Positions 1 through 8,674 are shown, numbered from the stretch's first letter. The stretch is DNA of 64,000 nucleotides from Plantibacter sp. VKM Ac-2880 (GCF_015351235.1 NZ_JADKSJ010000002.1:682001-746000); one strand, 5' to 3'. Made by a program: numbers and translations. Notes: generated from the sequence alone by a model not told the origin.

Positions 1-1476
1 GTCGCGGCCGGCACGCCGGCGAGCGCCGTGATCGACGCCGTCCCGGCCACCGTCCCCGCGCAGATCGGGGCGAGCGTCAACCGCTTCGACGCCGCGGTGA
101 CGTGGGTTGTCGACGCGTTGACCGACGAGGACTTCGCCGAACCCGGCGTGGTCCGGGTGACGGGCACCGCGGTCTCCAACGACCCGGCGGCCGCACCGAT
201 CGACGCCCTCCTGTCGGTCATCGTGACGGCTCCCGGCGAGCGCAACATCGCTCCCGACCCGACGACCGTCGCGAGTGCGACGTCGATGGAGTCGGGCTAC
301 CCGGCGAGCAACACGAAGAACGGCGTACGCACCGACAAGGGGTGGTCGAACTGGCGGTCGTCGGACAAGCCGGCGGGCGACACCCTCAGCTATGAGCTGG
401 GTTCCGCGCAGACGGTCGAGCACGTGACCTTCTACGCCTACAAGGACGGTGGGACGAACAGCTGGCCGAGTGCGCTGACGGTGCAGTACCGCGACGCCGA
501 CGGGACATGGATCGATGCGCCGGGCGGAGCGGTCACCGTGCCGGTTCCTGCCGGCGGGACGGCACCGGTCGTCGACGTCGACCTCGGCGGCGTGTCGACC
601 TCGGCCGTGCGCGTCGTCATGACGGCGTACCCGAACACGCACCTCGTCGTCTCGGAGGTGGAGATCTACGCGCTCGCGCCGTCGGTCGCCACCGAAGCCG
701 GCCTCGCGGCCCTGCGGGTGAACGGCACACCGGTCGAGGGCTTCGACGCAAGCGTGCTCGAGTACGAGGTGCCGCTGGCCGGCTCCGCGGATCCCGTGAT
801 CGACGCGATCCCGGCCGACCGCGACGCGACGGTCACGATCGAACCGCTCGCCGCTGCTCCGGCTGCGGCGGCCCGTGCTGCGGCTGACGCGAGCGACGGT
901 GTCGTCATCACGGTGACGGCGGCCGACGGCGCGACCACGCAGACGACGACGATCACCTTCGCCAGGACGGCGGTCGCGACCGCGACGTTGGCGAGCGTGG
1001 CGCGCGAAGGGGTCGCGACGACCGCGGCGGTCGTCCTCGACCCGGAGGACGCCACCGTGGTCTACGCGTGGCTGCTCGACGGCGAGGTGCTGGACGGGGC
1101 CGACACGGCGACGTTCACCCCGCCCGTCGGCAGCGCCGGTGCCGCGCTCTCAGTGCGGGTGACGGTCTCGGCCGACGGCTTCGCACCCGTCGAGACGACG
1201 TCCGCACCGGCGACCGTCCTGGCCGCCGTGGTGGACCCGGGAACCGATCCCGGCACCGACCCGGGGACGAACCCCGGGACCGGGCCCGGCACGGGTTCCG
1301 GCGGCACGGTCGGGAGCGGTGACGGCACGAGCTCGCCCTCGGGTGGTTCGGCCGCGGGCGCCGACTCGCTGTCCCGCACGGGCGTCGACGTGTCGACCGT
1401 CGGGCTCGTCGCGCTGCTCCTCGGCCTCGTCGGCTTCGGCTCCGTGCTCGTCGCGCGACGCCGACGCTCGGCCTAG
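1..1476 (+). CDS. C-terminal part of a large secreted, wall-anchored protein with F5/8C-like domain (partial)
   Basis: The frame is open from base 1, so the start lies outside the window. The first ~70 residues resemble a bacterial Ig-like domain (VPATVPAQIGASV). Bases ~240-680 encode a discoidin (F5/8 type C)-like carbohydrate-binding domain, with 'SGYPASNTKNG', 'WSNWRSS' and 'VEHVTFYAYKDGG'. Further beta-sandwich-like domains follow, then a Pro-Gly-Thr linker (PGTDPGTDPGTNPGTGPGTG). It ends in LSRTG, a hydrophobic segment and ARRRRSA, a sortase-type sorting signal with Ser in place of Pro at position 2. Such C-termini are typical of large actinobacterial glycoside hydrolases, but no catalytic domain is visible here, so the activity is unknown. 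It is probably displayed on the wall and binds glycans (inference). A strong hairpin at 1868-1917 follows. Confidence 0.8.
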   Translation, partial: VAAGTPASAVIDAVPATVPAQIGASVNRFDAAVTWVVDALTDEDFAEPGVVRVTGTAVSNDPAAAPIDALLSVIVTAPGERNIAPDPTTVASATSMESGYPASNTKNGVRTDKGWSNWRSSDKPAGDTLSYELGSAQTVEHVTFYAYKDGGTNSWPSALTVQYRDADGTWIDAPGGAVTVPVPAGGTAPVVDVDLGGVSTSAVRVVMTAYPNTHLVVSEVEIYALAPSVATEAGLAALRVNGTPVEGFDASVLEYEVPLAGSADPVIDAIPADRDATVTIEPLAAAPAAAARAAADASDGVVITVTAADGATTQTTTITFARTAVATATLASVAREGVATTAAVVLDPEDATVVYAWLLDGEVLDGADTATFTPPVGSAGAALSVRVTVSADGFAPVETTSAPATVLAAVVDPGTDPGTDPGTNPGTGPGTGSGGTVGSGDGTSSPSGGSAAGADSLSRTGVDVSTVGLVALLLGLVGFGSVLVARRRRSA

Positions 1477-1484
1477 CCGACCGC

Positions 1485-1865
1485 ACCTCGACAGGCTCGG
1501 TGACCGGACCCCCTCTGGTCCCTGAGCCTGTCGAAGGGATGCAAACGACAGAACCCGCACTTCGACAAGCTCAGTGACCAGAACGGCTCCCGCGGAGAAC
1601 CCCGGTCCCTGAGCCTGTCGAAGGGCACCCGACCGACACCGCACTTCGACAAGCTCAGCGACCAGAATGATCCCCGCGGAGAACCCCGGTCCCTGAGCCT
1701 GTCGAAGGGCACCCGACCGACACCGCACTTCGACAAGCTCAGTGGCCAGAATGATCCCCGCGGAGAACCCCGGTCCCTGAGCCTGTCGAGGGGCACCCGA
1801 CGAACACCGCACTTCGACAGGCTCAGTGACCGGACCCTCCGGCCCCTGAGCCTGTCGAAGGGCAG
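1485..1865. repeat. Cluster of intergenic palindromic repeats (CTTCGACAGGCTCAGGGACC family)
   Basis: This gene-free stretch holds about nine half-sites of the window-wide repeat. They alternate between the forms CTTCGACAAGCTCAGTGACC and GGTCCCTGAGCCTGTCGAAG, so each pair can fold into a hairpin. Spacers of ~35-45 bp are themselves repeated (cagaat-gatccccgcgga-gaaccc blocks). Nothing else coding is visible. Confidence 0.85.
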
Positions 1866-1867
1866 CA

Positions 1868-1917
1868 ACGACGGAACCCCGCCACCCGAGCTGACTCGGG
1901 TGGCGGGGTTCCGTCGT
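1868..1917. terminator. Bidirectional hairpin terminator
   Basis: A 23-bp perfect inverted repeat (1868-1890 and 1895-1917) with a CTGA loop lies between the convergent surface-protein gene and ptsH. Its position and stability fit a terminator serving both strands. It has no U-tract, which is common in high-GC actinobacteria. Confidence 0.75.
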
Positions 1918-1926
1918 CGCAGGTGA

Positions 1927-2196
1927 CTACTCGGCGTCGAGGTCCGTCTCGAGGAGGCCGGCAAGCTCAGCGAGCGCCTCGTCGGCATTCTCGCCCTCGG
2001 CACGGAGGGTGACGACGTCACCGTTCGTGGCACCGAGGCTCATGATCGTGAGGATGCTCGAGGCGTCGAGCGGCCCGGAGTCACCGAGCTCGATCGTGAC
2101 GGGCACCGGCTGGCGCTTGACCGTCTCGATGAAGAGCTTGGCGGGGCGGGCGTGCAGCCCGACGCGGCTGGCGATGGTGGCTTGGCGTTCGGCCAT
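1927..2196 (-). CDS. ptsH: Phosphocarrier protein HPr
   Basis: At 89 residues this is normal HPr length. HPr is the cytoplasmic phosphocarrier that takes phosphate from PEP via Enzyme I and passes it to EIIA domains. The active-site loop GLHARPA puts the phosphorylated histidine at residue 15, as in characterised HPr proteins. A Ser pair at 46-47 (DASSIL) sits where regulatory Ser46 lies in Firmicutes, but whether it is phosphorylated here is unknown. The start has an AAGGAG site 7 bases upstream. It lies 85 bp downstream of fruA on the same strand, the usual actinobacterial fru operon arrangement, and is probably co-transcribed with it. Confidence 0.95.
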   Translation of the reverse strand: MAERQATIASRVGLHARPAKLFIETVKRQPVPVTIELGDSGPLDASSILTIMSLGATNGDVVTLRAEGENADEALAELAGLLETDLDAE

Positions 2197-2281
2197 GGTG
2201 ATGCTCCTTCTCAGGTTCGATGTCGAGTGGATGGGCCTGACCAGTGGATCAGGTCCGGCTGTGGATCAGGCCCGGAGTGGG

Positions 2282-4339
2282 TCAGACGGTGGCCGGGCGG
2301 ACGGTCGCCTGCTCGGTGCCGACGGCGGGGGTTGCGGTGTCCGCACCCTCCACCGGGCGGCGGCGGGCGAACCGCTTGAGCAGGACGACGGCGACCGCGG
2401 TGATGACGGTGCCGACGAGGACCGACACGGCGAACATCGCGAAGTTGCCGATCGCGAAGAACACGAACACGCCACCGTGCGGTGCCTGTGAGGTGACGCC
2501 CGTCGCCATGATGAGCGCACCGGTGGCGGCACCACCGAGGATCGATGCCGGGATGACGCGGAACAGGTCGGCGGCGGCGAACGGGATCGCACCCTCGCTG
2601 ATGAACGCGGCACCGAGCAGCCAGGCGGCCTTGCCGTTCTCCCGCTCGACGGCGGTGAACGAACGACGGCTGAGGACGGTCGAGGCGAGTGCCATCGCGA
2701 GCGGCGGCACCATACCGGCGGCCATGACGGCGGCCATGATCTGCCACGGCGCCTGGTTGGCGAGCGTGCCCGCACCGAGACCAGCGACGGCGAAGGAGTA
2801 CGCGACCTTGTTGACGGGGCCACCGAGGTCGAACGCCATCATCGTGCCGAGGATGACACCGAGGAGGATCGCGGAGACACCGGTGAGGCTGGACAGCCAT
2901 GTGTTGAGGCCGCCCATGAGCGCGGCGATCGGGCCGCCGAGGACGAGGATCATCAGGCCGGAGGCGACGATCGAGCCGATCAGCGGGATGATCACGACCG
3001 GCATGAGTCCACGCAACCAGCGCGGCACGTTCAGACGACCGAGGCCGTAGGCGACACCACCGGCGAGCAGGCCGCCGACGAGACCGCCGAGGAAGCCGGC
3101 ACTCATGAGGAGCGCGACGGCACCGGCGACGAACCCGGGCGCGATGCCCGGTCGGTCGGCGATCGCGTAGGCGATGTACCCGGCGAGGGCCGGGACGAGG
3201 AAGGCCATCGAGGCGTTGCCGATGGAGAACGCGACGGCTCCGAGGTAGGTGCCGAGGCCGCCCGCCGGGAGGTTCGCGAGGCTGTTCTCGACGATGATCT
3301 TGCCGGCGTTCTCGGTGATGTTGTATCCGCCGAGGAGGAAGCCGAGGGCGATGAGCAGACCGCCACCCGCGACGAACGGGATCATGTAGCTGACGCCCGT
3401 GAGGAGCCAACGCTTGATCGACTGACCGACGTTCGCGTCCTTCTTGTCGGACGTCGAGGCGGAGGCCTCGCCCGCCGCAGCAGCGACGCGCGGTGCGTTC
3501 GGGTTGGAGATGGCGGCGACCGCGTCGTTGATGAGCTGCTCGGGTGCGTCGATGCCGCGCTTGACCGGCGCCTTGATGACGGGCTTGCCGGCGAAGCGGG
3601 TGACGTCGCGGACGTCCACGTCGACGGCGAAGATGACCGCCTGCGCCTTCGCGACGACGTCGGCGGGCAGCGGGGTCGCGCCGGACGCGCCCTGCGTCTC
3701 GACGTGGAGTTCGACGCCGAGACGCTTGGCGGTCGCGGCGAGCGAATCGGCCGCCATGTAGGTGTGGGCGATGCCGGTGGCGCAGGACGTGACCGCGATG
3801 AGGACCGGGCGGTTCGCCTCGCCGGCGGACTCGACGGGAGCCGAGGCTGCGCGCTCCGCAGCGGGTGCCGCGGCGGCCTTCGGGGCGTCACCGAGAGCAC
3901 CCTCGACGAGGGAGACGACGGCAGCGGCGTCGGGGGCCTCACGGAGCGAGGACACGAACTCGGGCTTGATGAGCGAGCGCGCGAGCTTCGACAGCAGCGC
4001 CAGGTGCGCCTGATCGGCGCCGTCGGGAGCGGCGATGAAGAAGAGGAGGTCGGCCGGGCCGTCGTCCGAGCCGAAGTCGACGAGCGGCGAGACACGTGCC
4101 ATCGCCAGCGTCGGCTCGGTGACGGCGGCGGAACGGCAGTGCGGGATCGCGATGCCACCGGGGATACCGGTGTCGGTCTTGCTCTCACGAGCCCACGCGT
4201 CGGCGAACAACGCGTCGGTGTCGGTGGCGCGGCCGGCCCGGACGACGAGCTCGGCGAGGGCGCGGATGACGCCCGCGCGATCGGTGCCGAGGTCGGCGTC
4301 GAGGGCGACGAGGCCGGTGGTGATCAATGGGGTGGACAT
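2282..4339 (-). CDS. fruA: PTS fructose transporter EIIABC
   Basis: This fused permease takes up fructose and releases fructose-1-phosphate in the cytoplasm. Domains in order: EIIA (1-150), with phosphorylated His67 in AIPHCRS; an Ala/Pro/Glu linker; EIIB (~176-280), with phosphorylated Cys186 in TSCATGIAHT; and EIIC (~305-655), a multi-helix membrane domain starting KRWLLTGVSYMIPFVAGG. The 685-residue length fits the family. The frame runs 90 bases further upstream, but the ATG at 4339 is chosen because AAGGAG lies just before it and it begins the conserved EIIA sequence (MSTPLITTG). It sits between fruK and ptsH, as expected for a fru operon. Confidence 0.96.
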   Translation of the reverse strand: MSTPLITTGLVALDADLGTDRAGVIRALAELVVRAGRATDTDALFADAWARESKTDTGIPGGIAIPHCRSAAVTEPTLAMARVSPLVDFGSDDGPADLLFFIAAPDGADQAHLALLSKLARSLIKPEFVSSLREAPDAAAVVSLVEGALGDAPKAAAAPAAERAASAPVESAGEANRPVLIAVTSCATGIAHTYMAADSLAATAKRLGVELHVETQGASGATPLPADVVAKAQAVIFAVDVDVRDVTRFAGKPVIKAPVKRGIDAPEQLINDAVAAISNPNAPRVAAAAGEASASTSDKKDANVGQSIKRWLLTGVSYMIPFVAGGGLLIALGFLLGGYNITENAGKIIVENSLANLPAGGLGTYLGAVAFSIGNASMAFLVPALAGYIAYAIADRPGIAPGFVAGAVALLMSAGFLGGLVGGLLAGGVAYGLGRLNVPRWLRGLMPVVIIPLIGSIVASGLMILVLGGPIAALMGGLNTWLSSLTGVSAILLGVILGTMMAFDLGGPVNKVAYSFAVAGLGAGTLANQAPWQIMAAVMAAGMVPPLAMALASTVLSRRSFTAVERENGKAAWLLGAAFISEGAIPFAAADLFRVIPASILGGAATGALIMATGVTSQAPHGGVFVFFAIGNFAMFAVSVLVGTVITAVAVVLLKRFARRRPVEGADTATPAVGTEQATVRPATV

Positions 4340-4397
4340 CTGGGTTCTCCTTCGAAACGGATGCTGCTGCTGCTTCGGTTGGTGCGTGGTCGGTGGA

Positions 4398-5423
4398 TCA
4401 GGGACGCGAGAGGTGCAACGCCCGGTCACCGAGGTGGTCGAGGTGCGGAAGCGGGCCGACGTCGATGGCTCCGGCGTCGGTCTCGCTGAGCGCCGGGACG
4501 TCGCTGCCGGGAAGCGCCGCGGCTGCGGCTCCGTGGGCGACGGCCTGCGCGAGGCGGGCTGCAGGCGGGAGGCCTGCGGTGTGCGCGATCAGGTAGCCGG
4601 CGAGGGAGGAGTCCCCCGCGCCGACGGTGCTGCGCGCCACGATCTTCGGGGCCCGGGCGAACCAGGCGTGGTCGGCTTCGACGAGGACGGCGCCTCGCGA
4701 GCCGAGGGTGACGAGGACGGCGACGACGGGGCCGGGTGCCTCGGCCGAGCCGACGAGGGTCGCAGCGACGGCCGCGGCGAGCGCCGGGTCCGCCTCGATC
4801 TCCTCGCCGGACGCGGAGCCGGTGAGTTCAGCCAGTTCGGCACCGTTGGGCTTGATGAGGTCGACGCGCTCACCGGTGTCCGCGAAGGCGGCGAGGAGTG
4901 CCGCGAGCGGTGCGCCGGAGCTGTCGACGGCGACGAGCGGACGACCGTCGGCGGCGAGCGCCCGCGCGGCCCGCACGACCCTGGCGTAGAAGTCGGGTGC
5001 GAGGCCGGGCGGCAGTGAACCGGCGACGACCAGCCACTCGGCGCCGGCGGCGGCGCGGGCGGTCGCGTCGACGAGCCGGGTGGCGTCGTCCTCGGTGAGG
5101 AGCGGGCCCGGCTCGTTGATCTTCGTCGTCGTGCCGTCGGGCTCGGTCAGCGTGATGTTCCGGCGCACCGGCTGTCCGGTCGGGACGGCGAGGACGTCGA
5201 TGCCCTGGTCGCGGAGCGATTCGACCATGGGGTCGCTCGACTCACCGGGGAGCACGGCGACGGTCGACAGCTCGGCGGCGGCGACGGCCCGGGAGACGTT
5301 GACGCCCTTGCCGCCCGGCTGCTCCCGACTGGCGAGCGCGCGGAGGACCTCGCCGCGCTCGACGACGCCCGGCAGTTCGACGGTGTGGTCGAGGGAGGGG
5401 TTGGCGGTCAGGGTGATGATCAT
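4398..5423 (-). CDS. fruK: 1-phosphofructokinase (PfkB family)
   Basis: It phosphorylates the fructose-1-phosphate made by the neighbouring PTS transporter to fructose-1,6-bisphosphate, feeding glycolysis. It is a 341-residue ribokinase-fold protein with the N-terminal substrate-binding motif PGGKGVNVSR (36-45) and the C-terminal anion-hole/catalytic motif GAGDSSLAG, with general base Asp271. TLTANPSLDHT at the N-terminus is typical of FruK rather than of generic PfkB sugar kinases. The start overlaps the fruR stop by 4 bp (ATGA), indicating translational coupling. fruA begins 58 bp downstream. Confidence 0.95.
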   Translation of the reverse strand: MIITLTANPSLDHTVELPGVVERGEVLRALASREQPGGKGVNVSRAVAAAELSTVAVLPGESSDPMVESLRDQGIDVLAVPTGQPVRRNITLTEPDGTTTKINEPGPLLTEDDATRLVDATARAAAGAEWLVVAGSLPPGLAPDFYARVVRAARALAADGRPLVAVDSSGAPLAALLAAFADTGERVDLIKPNGAELAELTGSASGEEIEADPALAAAVAATLVGSAEAPGPVVAVLVTLGSRGAVLVEADHAWFARAPKIVARSTVGAGDSSLAGYLIAHTAGLPPAARLAQAVAHGAAAAALPGSDVPALSETDAGAIDVGPLPHLDHLGDRALHLSRP

Positions 5424-6208
5424 GCGACGACCACCTCGACGCCGGCGCCCTCGAAGGCGGTGGCGAGCTCCGGCGAGACGGGCTCGTCGGTGATCACGGT
5501 GTCGATCTCGTCGAGGGCGGCGAAGCGGATGAGCGCCTCCTCGCCGAGCTTGGCGGCGTCGGCGAGGACGACGGCACGGCGGGAACCGCGGACGATCGCG
5601 GACTTCACGGCCCCTTCGCGCTCATCCGGCGTGCTCAGGCCGAAGTCGGCGCTCACGCCGTTCGCGCCGACGAAGGCGATGTCGGGACGGAAACGGCCGA
5701 GCTCGTCGACGGTGGTGCTGCCGACCGCGGCGCTCGTGATGCCGCGGACCCGACCACCGAGCAGGTGGAGCTCGACGTGGTCGCAGTGGTGGAGCGTCGC
5801 CGCGATCGGCACGGAGTTCGTGATGACGGTGAGCGTCTGGCCGGCGACGGCCGGCCTCCAGGTGACGAGGAGGTCGGCCAGGTGTGCCGTGGTCGTCCCG
5901 GCGTCGATGACGATCGAACCGCTGAAGGTGTCGGGGATGAGGCGGAGGGCGGCGCGGGCGATCGTCGCCTTCGCGTCGCGGCGCTGGTCCTGGCGTTCGG
6001 CGAGGCTGGCCTCGGCGACGGACGCGCGAGCTGCGGAGACGGCACCGCCGTGGACCCGGCGCAGGATGCCGGAGGACTCGAGCTGGTCGAGGTCGCGACG
6101 GATGGTCTCGGCGGTGACGCCCAGCTCCCGGGAGACGTCGGCGACGGAGACCCGTCCGCTCGTCTTCACCCGGCTGGTGATGTGCTCGTGCCGCTCCGTC
6201 GCGTACAT
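5420..6208 (-). CDS. fruR: DeoR-family regulator of the fructose operon
   Basis: This 262-residue cytoplasmic transcription factor has an N-terminal DeoR winged helix-turn-helix (~7-57, with VTAETIRRDLDQLE) and a C-terminal sugar-phosphate sensor domain containing IDAGTTTAHLA and ITNSVPIA. By family, it would repress the operon until fructose phosphates bind. The frame extends 63 bases upstream, but the ATG at 6208 matches the usual MYATERHEHI start and has a purine-rich site (AAGGAC). It is the first gene of the fru operon, overlaps fruK by 4 bp, and its upstream region carries candidate operators, suggesting autoregulation. Confidence 0.92.
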   Translation of the reverse strand: MYATERHEHITSRVKTSGRVSVADVSRELGVTAETIRRDLDQLESSGILRRVHGGAVSAARASVAEASLAERQDQRRDAKATIARAALRLIPDTFSGSIVIDAGTTTAHLADLLVTWRPAVAGQTLTVITNSVPIAATLHHCDHVELHLLGGRVRGITSAAVGSTTVDELGRFRPDIAFVGANGVSADFGLSTPDEREGAVKSAIVRGSRRAVVLADAAKLGEEALIRFAALDEIDTVITDEPVSPELATAFEGAGVEVVVA

Positions 6209-6262
6209 GCGTCGTCCTTGACCTTCGTTTCCGGTGTTGCAGGCTTGCAGTGCGAAGAAAGT

Positions 6263-6290
6263 ATCACACAAACACAGAGAAACACAGATC
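6263..6290 (-). promoter_or_regulatory. fruR: Candidate FruR operator/promoter of the fru operon
   Basis: On the minus strand this reads as T/G-rich repeats: the octamer AACACAGA occurs at 6271-6278 and 6281-6288 (plus strand), exactly 10 bp apart, preceded by CACACAAACACAG. Repeats spaced by one helical turn ~60-80 bp upstream of fruR suit a DeoR-type regulator, whose known sites are often TGTGTTT-like. Binding is inferred. Confidence 0.5.
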
Positions 6291-6355
6291 CGATTGGGCA
6301 GGTTCAGCGACCGATCAGGTGGCCCCGGTCCGCGAGTGCGCCGAAGGACGGCAAC

Positions 6356-6386
6356 CAGCCCCGGTCCCTGAGCCTGTCGAAGGGCG
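6356..6386. repeat. Single intergenic repeat copy
   Basis: One GGTCCCTGAGCCTGTCGAAG half-site lies between the fru operon promoter and the end of the HTTM gene. The rest of 6291-6492 shows no gene or clear hairpin. Confidence 0.8.
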
Positions 6387-6492
6387 GGTCAGCGCGGGCG
6401 CACCGGAACCGGACGACATGGGGCGGCGGTCGGCGCAACCGTAGCGCCGACCGCCTGTTCGTCTCGCACCCGAACGCGCGAGACGGCTGGAG

Positions 6493-7536
6493 TCACGACG
6501 GCGAAGCGGCCGTCGTCGTGACAGGTTGTTCCGCTGCCTCGCGCCCCTGGGAGGCAGGGCGGTCGGGCAGCAACTGACGGAGCACTCCCCCGGCGTGCGT
6601 CGCCCAGCGGCCGGCGGCCACCCAGGTGCGGTCGCGGACGAACAGCAGGTCGAGGGCGATCATCGCGAGCGAGAACGGCCACAGCCCGAGGAAGAGTCCG
6701 ATGCCGAGGTGCATGAGGATCGTGAACCCGAGGGCGACGATGCGGGTCGGTCGCCACAGGACGAGGACCGGGAACAGCAGCTGCACCCAGACCGACAGGA
6801 AGGTCGCCACCCAGACGAACGGGGCGATCTGCCAGGCCAGGTCGCTGAGCGCCGGAAACGGCCGGAACACGTCGAGCACGAGCGAGTAGTAGAACGCCGT
6901 CCCCTCCCGCCACTCCGAGCCCATGAGCTTGTAGATGCCCGAGTTCACGTACACGAGCATGATCTGGTACCCGCAGAGCAGCACCGCGGTGTTGTTCGCC
7001 GCGTTCCCCAGCCACTCGGGGATAGCGAGACGCCCCCGCAGGATGGGTCGTGGTTCGCGTCCGCGCCGACGTGCGAGCCAGGCGTCGACCGACCAGTGCC
7101 GTGAGAGGTTCGCGAACACGAGGAAGAGGAGCGTGATGCGGAGGATCGTGTCGCCACCGTTGGTGAGCACGGTGCTGTTCGTCGCGAGCCCCACCCAGAA
7201 CACGAGGAGGACGGGCGTGACGAAGCGGGTCTGCCACCCGATGAGGAACAGGACGCCCAGCACGAGCAACGCCCCGTAGGCGAGGTCGAAGAGGAAGGCG
7301 CTGTCCTTCGTGAAGACCACCTCGAACAGCGGGAACCAGGCGCGACGCCTGGCCTCCGGATCCACCCACCGGGACGCGACGCCCCACAGGTAGTGCCGGT
7401 CGGCGAGGCTCGTGAGGAGGAAGCTGACGATCGCGATCCCGTAGAGGATGCGGAGCGCGGAGAGGCTGTAGCCGGCGTGCTTGGCACCCGTGACCCATCC
7501 GGTGAAGCGGTCGAACCCGGTGCGGACGGCGTTCAT
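6493..7536 (-). CDS. HTTM-domain (vitamin K-dependent carboxylase-like) membrane protein
   Basis: A 347-residue integral membrane protein with several hydrophobic helices, for example SALRILYGIAIVSFLLTSLA near residues 25-45 and ALLVLGVLFLIGW. Repeated Trp/His-rich loops and the segment LTNGGDTILRITLLFLVFANLSRHWS are characteristic of the HTTM family, named for similarity to vitamin K-dependent gamma-carboxylase. Bacterial members have no established substrate. The ATG has GGAGG upstream and overlaps the stop of the DUF5819-like gene by 4 bp (ATGA), so the two are translationally coupled and probably act together. The Pro/Ser-rich cytoplasmic tail lacks similarity I recognise. Confidence 0.85.
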   Translation of the reverse strand: MNAVRTGFDRFTGWVTGAKHAGYSLSALRILYGIAIVSFLLTSLADRHYLWGVASRWVDPEARRRAWFPLFEVVFTKDSAFLFDLAYGALLVLGVLFLIGWQTRFVTPVLLVFWVGLATNSTVLTNGGDTILRITLLFLVFANLSRHWSVDAWLARRRGREPRPILRGRLAIPEWLGNAANNTAVLLCGYQIMLVYVNSGIYKLMGSEWREGTAFYYSLVLDVFRPFPALSDLAWQIAPFVWVATFLSVWVQLLFPVLVLWRPTRIVALGFTILMHLGIGLFLGLWPFSLAMIALDLLFVRDRTWVAAGRWATHAGGVLRQLLPDRPASQGREAAEQPVTTTAASPS

Positions 7537-8606
7537 CGTGCACCTCCGTAGCGGCTGATCACGTCGCGGTACACCGCGAGCGTCTCGGCGTCGATCACGT
7601 CGTCCACGTGCCGCCAGCCGAAGGTGACGGTGGTGGCGTCGAACTGCTGCTCATCGGAGAACCGGTTCTCGAAGTCGTTCGGGCGGGTGCGATCGATCCG
7701 CCATCTGACCCGTTCGACGTCCTCGTCGAAGTACGCCGTGGAGAACGCGGTCGCGTACTCCTTCAGCATGTAGTCGTAGCGGAGGAACCGGACGATGTCA
7801 CCGCGCCCGGTGCTCGGCGTCCCGCCCACCGCCTCGAGGTCGGCGATGAGCGACTCGGCCGACTGGGCGCGGTAGCCGCCTCCGTCGGCGCGCTGGATGA
7901 AGGTGTCGCGGACGAGCTCCCGCTGCTCGGCGTCGAGCGCGAGGTAGCGGGCGTTGTAGGCGAGCATGGCGTTCCACGACGACTTCTGGATGCGCGACGG
8001 CTCGGCGTGACCGGGGACCGCCTGCTGCTCGAGCTTCGTGACGTTGACCCAGTCGGACTTGACCAGCGCGCCGTCGGCGTCGCGCCACTGCGCCTGCACC
8101 GAGAACGTGATGTTCGTCTTCATGATGCTCGGCGCGAACACGTTCCACTTCTGCGTGAAGTACGGCCCGGCTGCAGCGACCACCGCACCACGGACCGGCG
8201 TGGTGGGCGAGACGATGACGAGGGTGCCCGCGACGTACACGCCGACGAGCGCGAGCGAGACGGCCGCGGCGATGCGGGCGGCGCGCTTCGGGGGTGCCGG
8301 CGTCGCTCCCCCGGGGTGCCGTCGGGCGGGCCTGCCCTGCCCGTCGACCGGCTCAGCGGACAGTCGCTCGGGGTGGGGTTCCTCGAGCAAGCCCGGGCCC
8401 TCATGGTGTGCCGGCCCCTGCTCTTGTGCCGGTCCCTCAGCTTGTGCCGGTCTCTCAGCTTGTGCCGGTCCCTGCTCTTGTGCCGGTCCCTGCTCTTGTG
8501 CCGGTCCCTCAGCTTGTGCCGGTCTCTCAGCTTGTGCCGGTCCCTGCTCTTGTGCCGGTCCCTGAGCTTGTCGAAGGGCGGCGGATGGTCGTGTGATCGG
8601 AGTCAC
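7533..8606 (-). CDS. DUF5819-like single-pass membrane protein with repeat-derived N-terminus
   Basis: A 357-residue protein of unknown function. Residues 15-65 consist of six-residue units (PAQEQG, PAQAER, PAQAEG), in which a four-unit block occurs twice. One transmembrane helix lies at ~111-132, followed by a ~220-residue extracytoplasmic domain (GPYFTQKWNVFAPSI, YNARYLALD, SAESLIADLEAVGG) resembling DUF5819 proteins. Those proteins typically neighbour HTTM genes, as here. The GTG at 8606 is supported by AGGAGG five bases upstream, which implies that the repetitive N-terminus is translated. At the DNA level this segment is a derivative of the intergenic repeat family. The function could be an electron-transfer or modification partner of the HTTM protein, but that is a guess. 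Confidence 0.8.
   Translation of the reverse strand: MTPITRPSAALRQAQGPAQEQGPAQAERPAQAEGPAQEQGPAQEQGPAQAERPAQAEGPAQEQGPAHHEGPGLLEEPHPERLSAEPVDGQGRPARRHPGGATPAPPKRAARIAAAVSLALVGVYVAGTLVIVSPTTPVRGAVVAAAGPYFTQKWNVFAPSIMKTNITFSVQAQWRDADGALVKSDWVNVTKLEQQAVPGHAEPSRIQKSSWNAMLAYNARYLALDAEQRELVRDTFIQRADGGGYRAQSAESLIADLEAVGGTPSTGRGDIVRFLRYDYMLKEYATAFSTAYFDEDVERVRWRIDRTRPNDFENRFSDEQQFDATTVTFGWRHVDDVIDAETLAVYRDVISRYGGAR
8390..8578. repeat. 18-bp tandem array inside the DUF5819 gene, derived from the intergenic repeat
   Basis: The plus strand reads as a run of 18-bp units (GGTCCCTGCTCTTGTGCC and variants GGTCCCTCAGCTTGTGCC, GGTCTCTCAGCTTGTGCC), ending in a complete GGTCCCTGAGCTTGTCGAAG element at 8555-8576. 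A 72-bp block is duplicated (8418-8489 and 8490-8561). Unit length is a multiple of three, so the reading frame survives copy-number change. Confidence 0.9.
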
Positions 8607-8674
8607 GGTTCCTCCTGGGTGATTGGTGATGAACCACGGCGGCTCCGGTTCGGCGAAACCATCCGTAGGAGAAG

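Noticed and set aside
6209-6492. Gap searched for a riboswitch or small RNA
   Set aside because: Only operator-like repeats and one intergenic palindrome were seen. No structured leader could be supported by eye.
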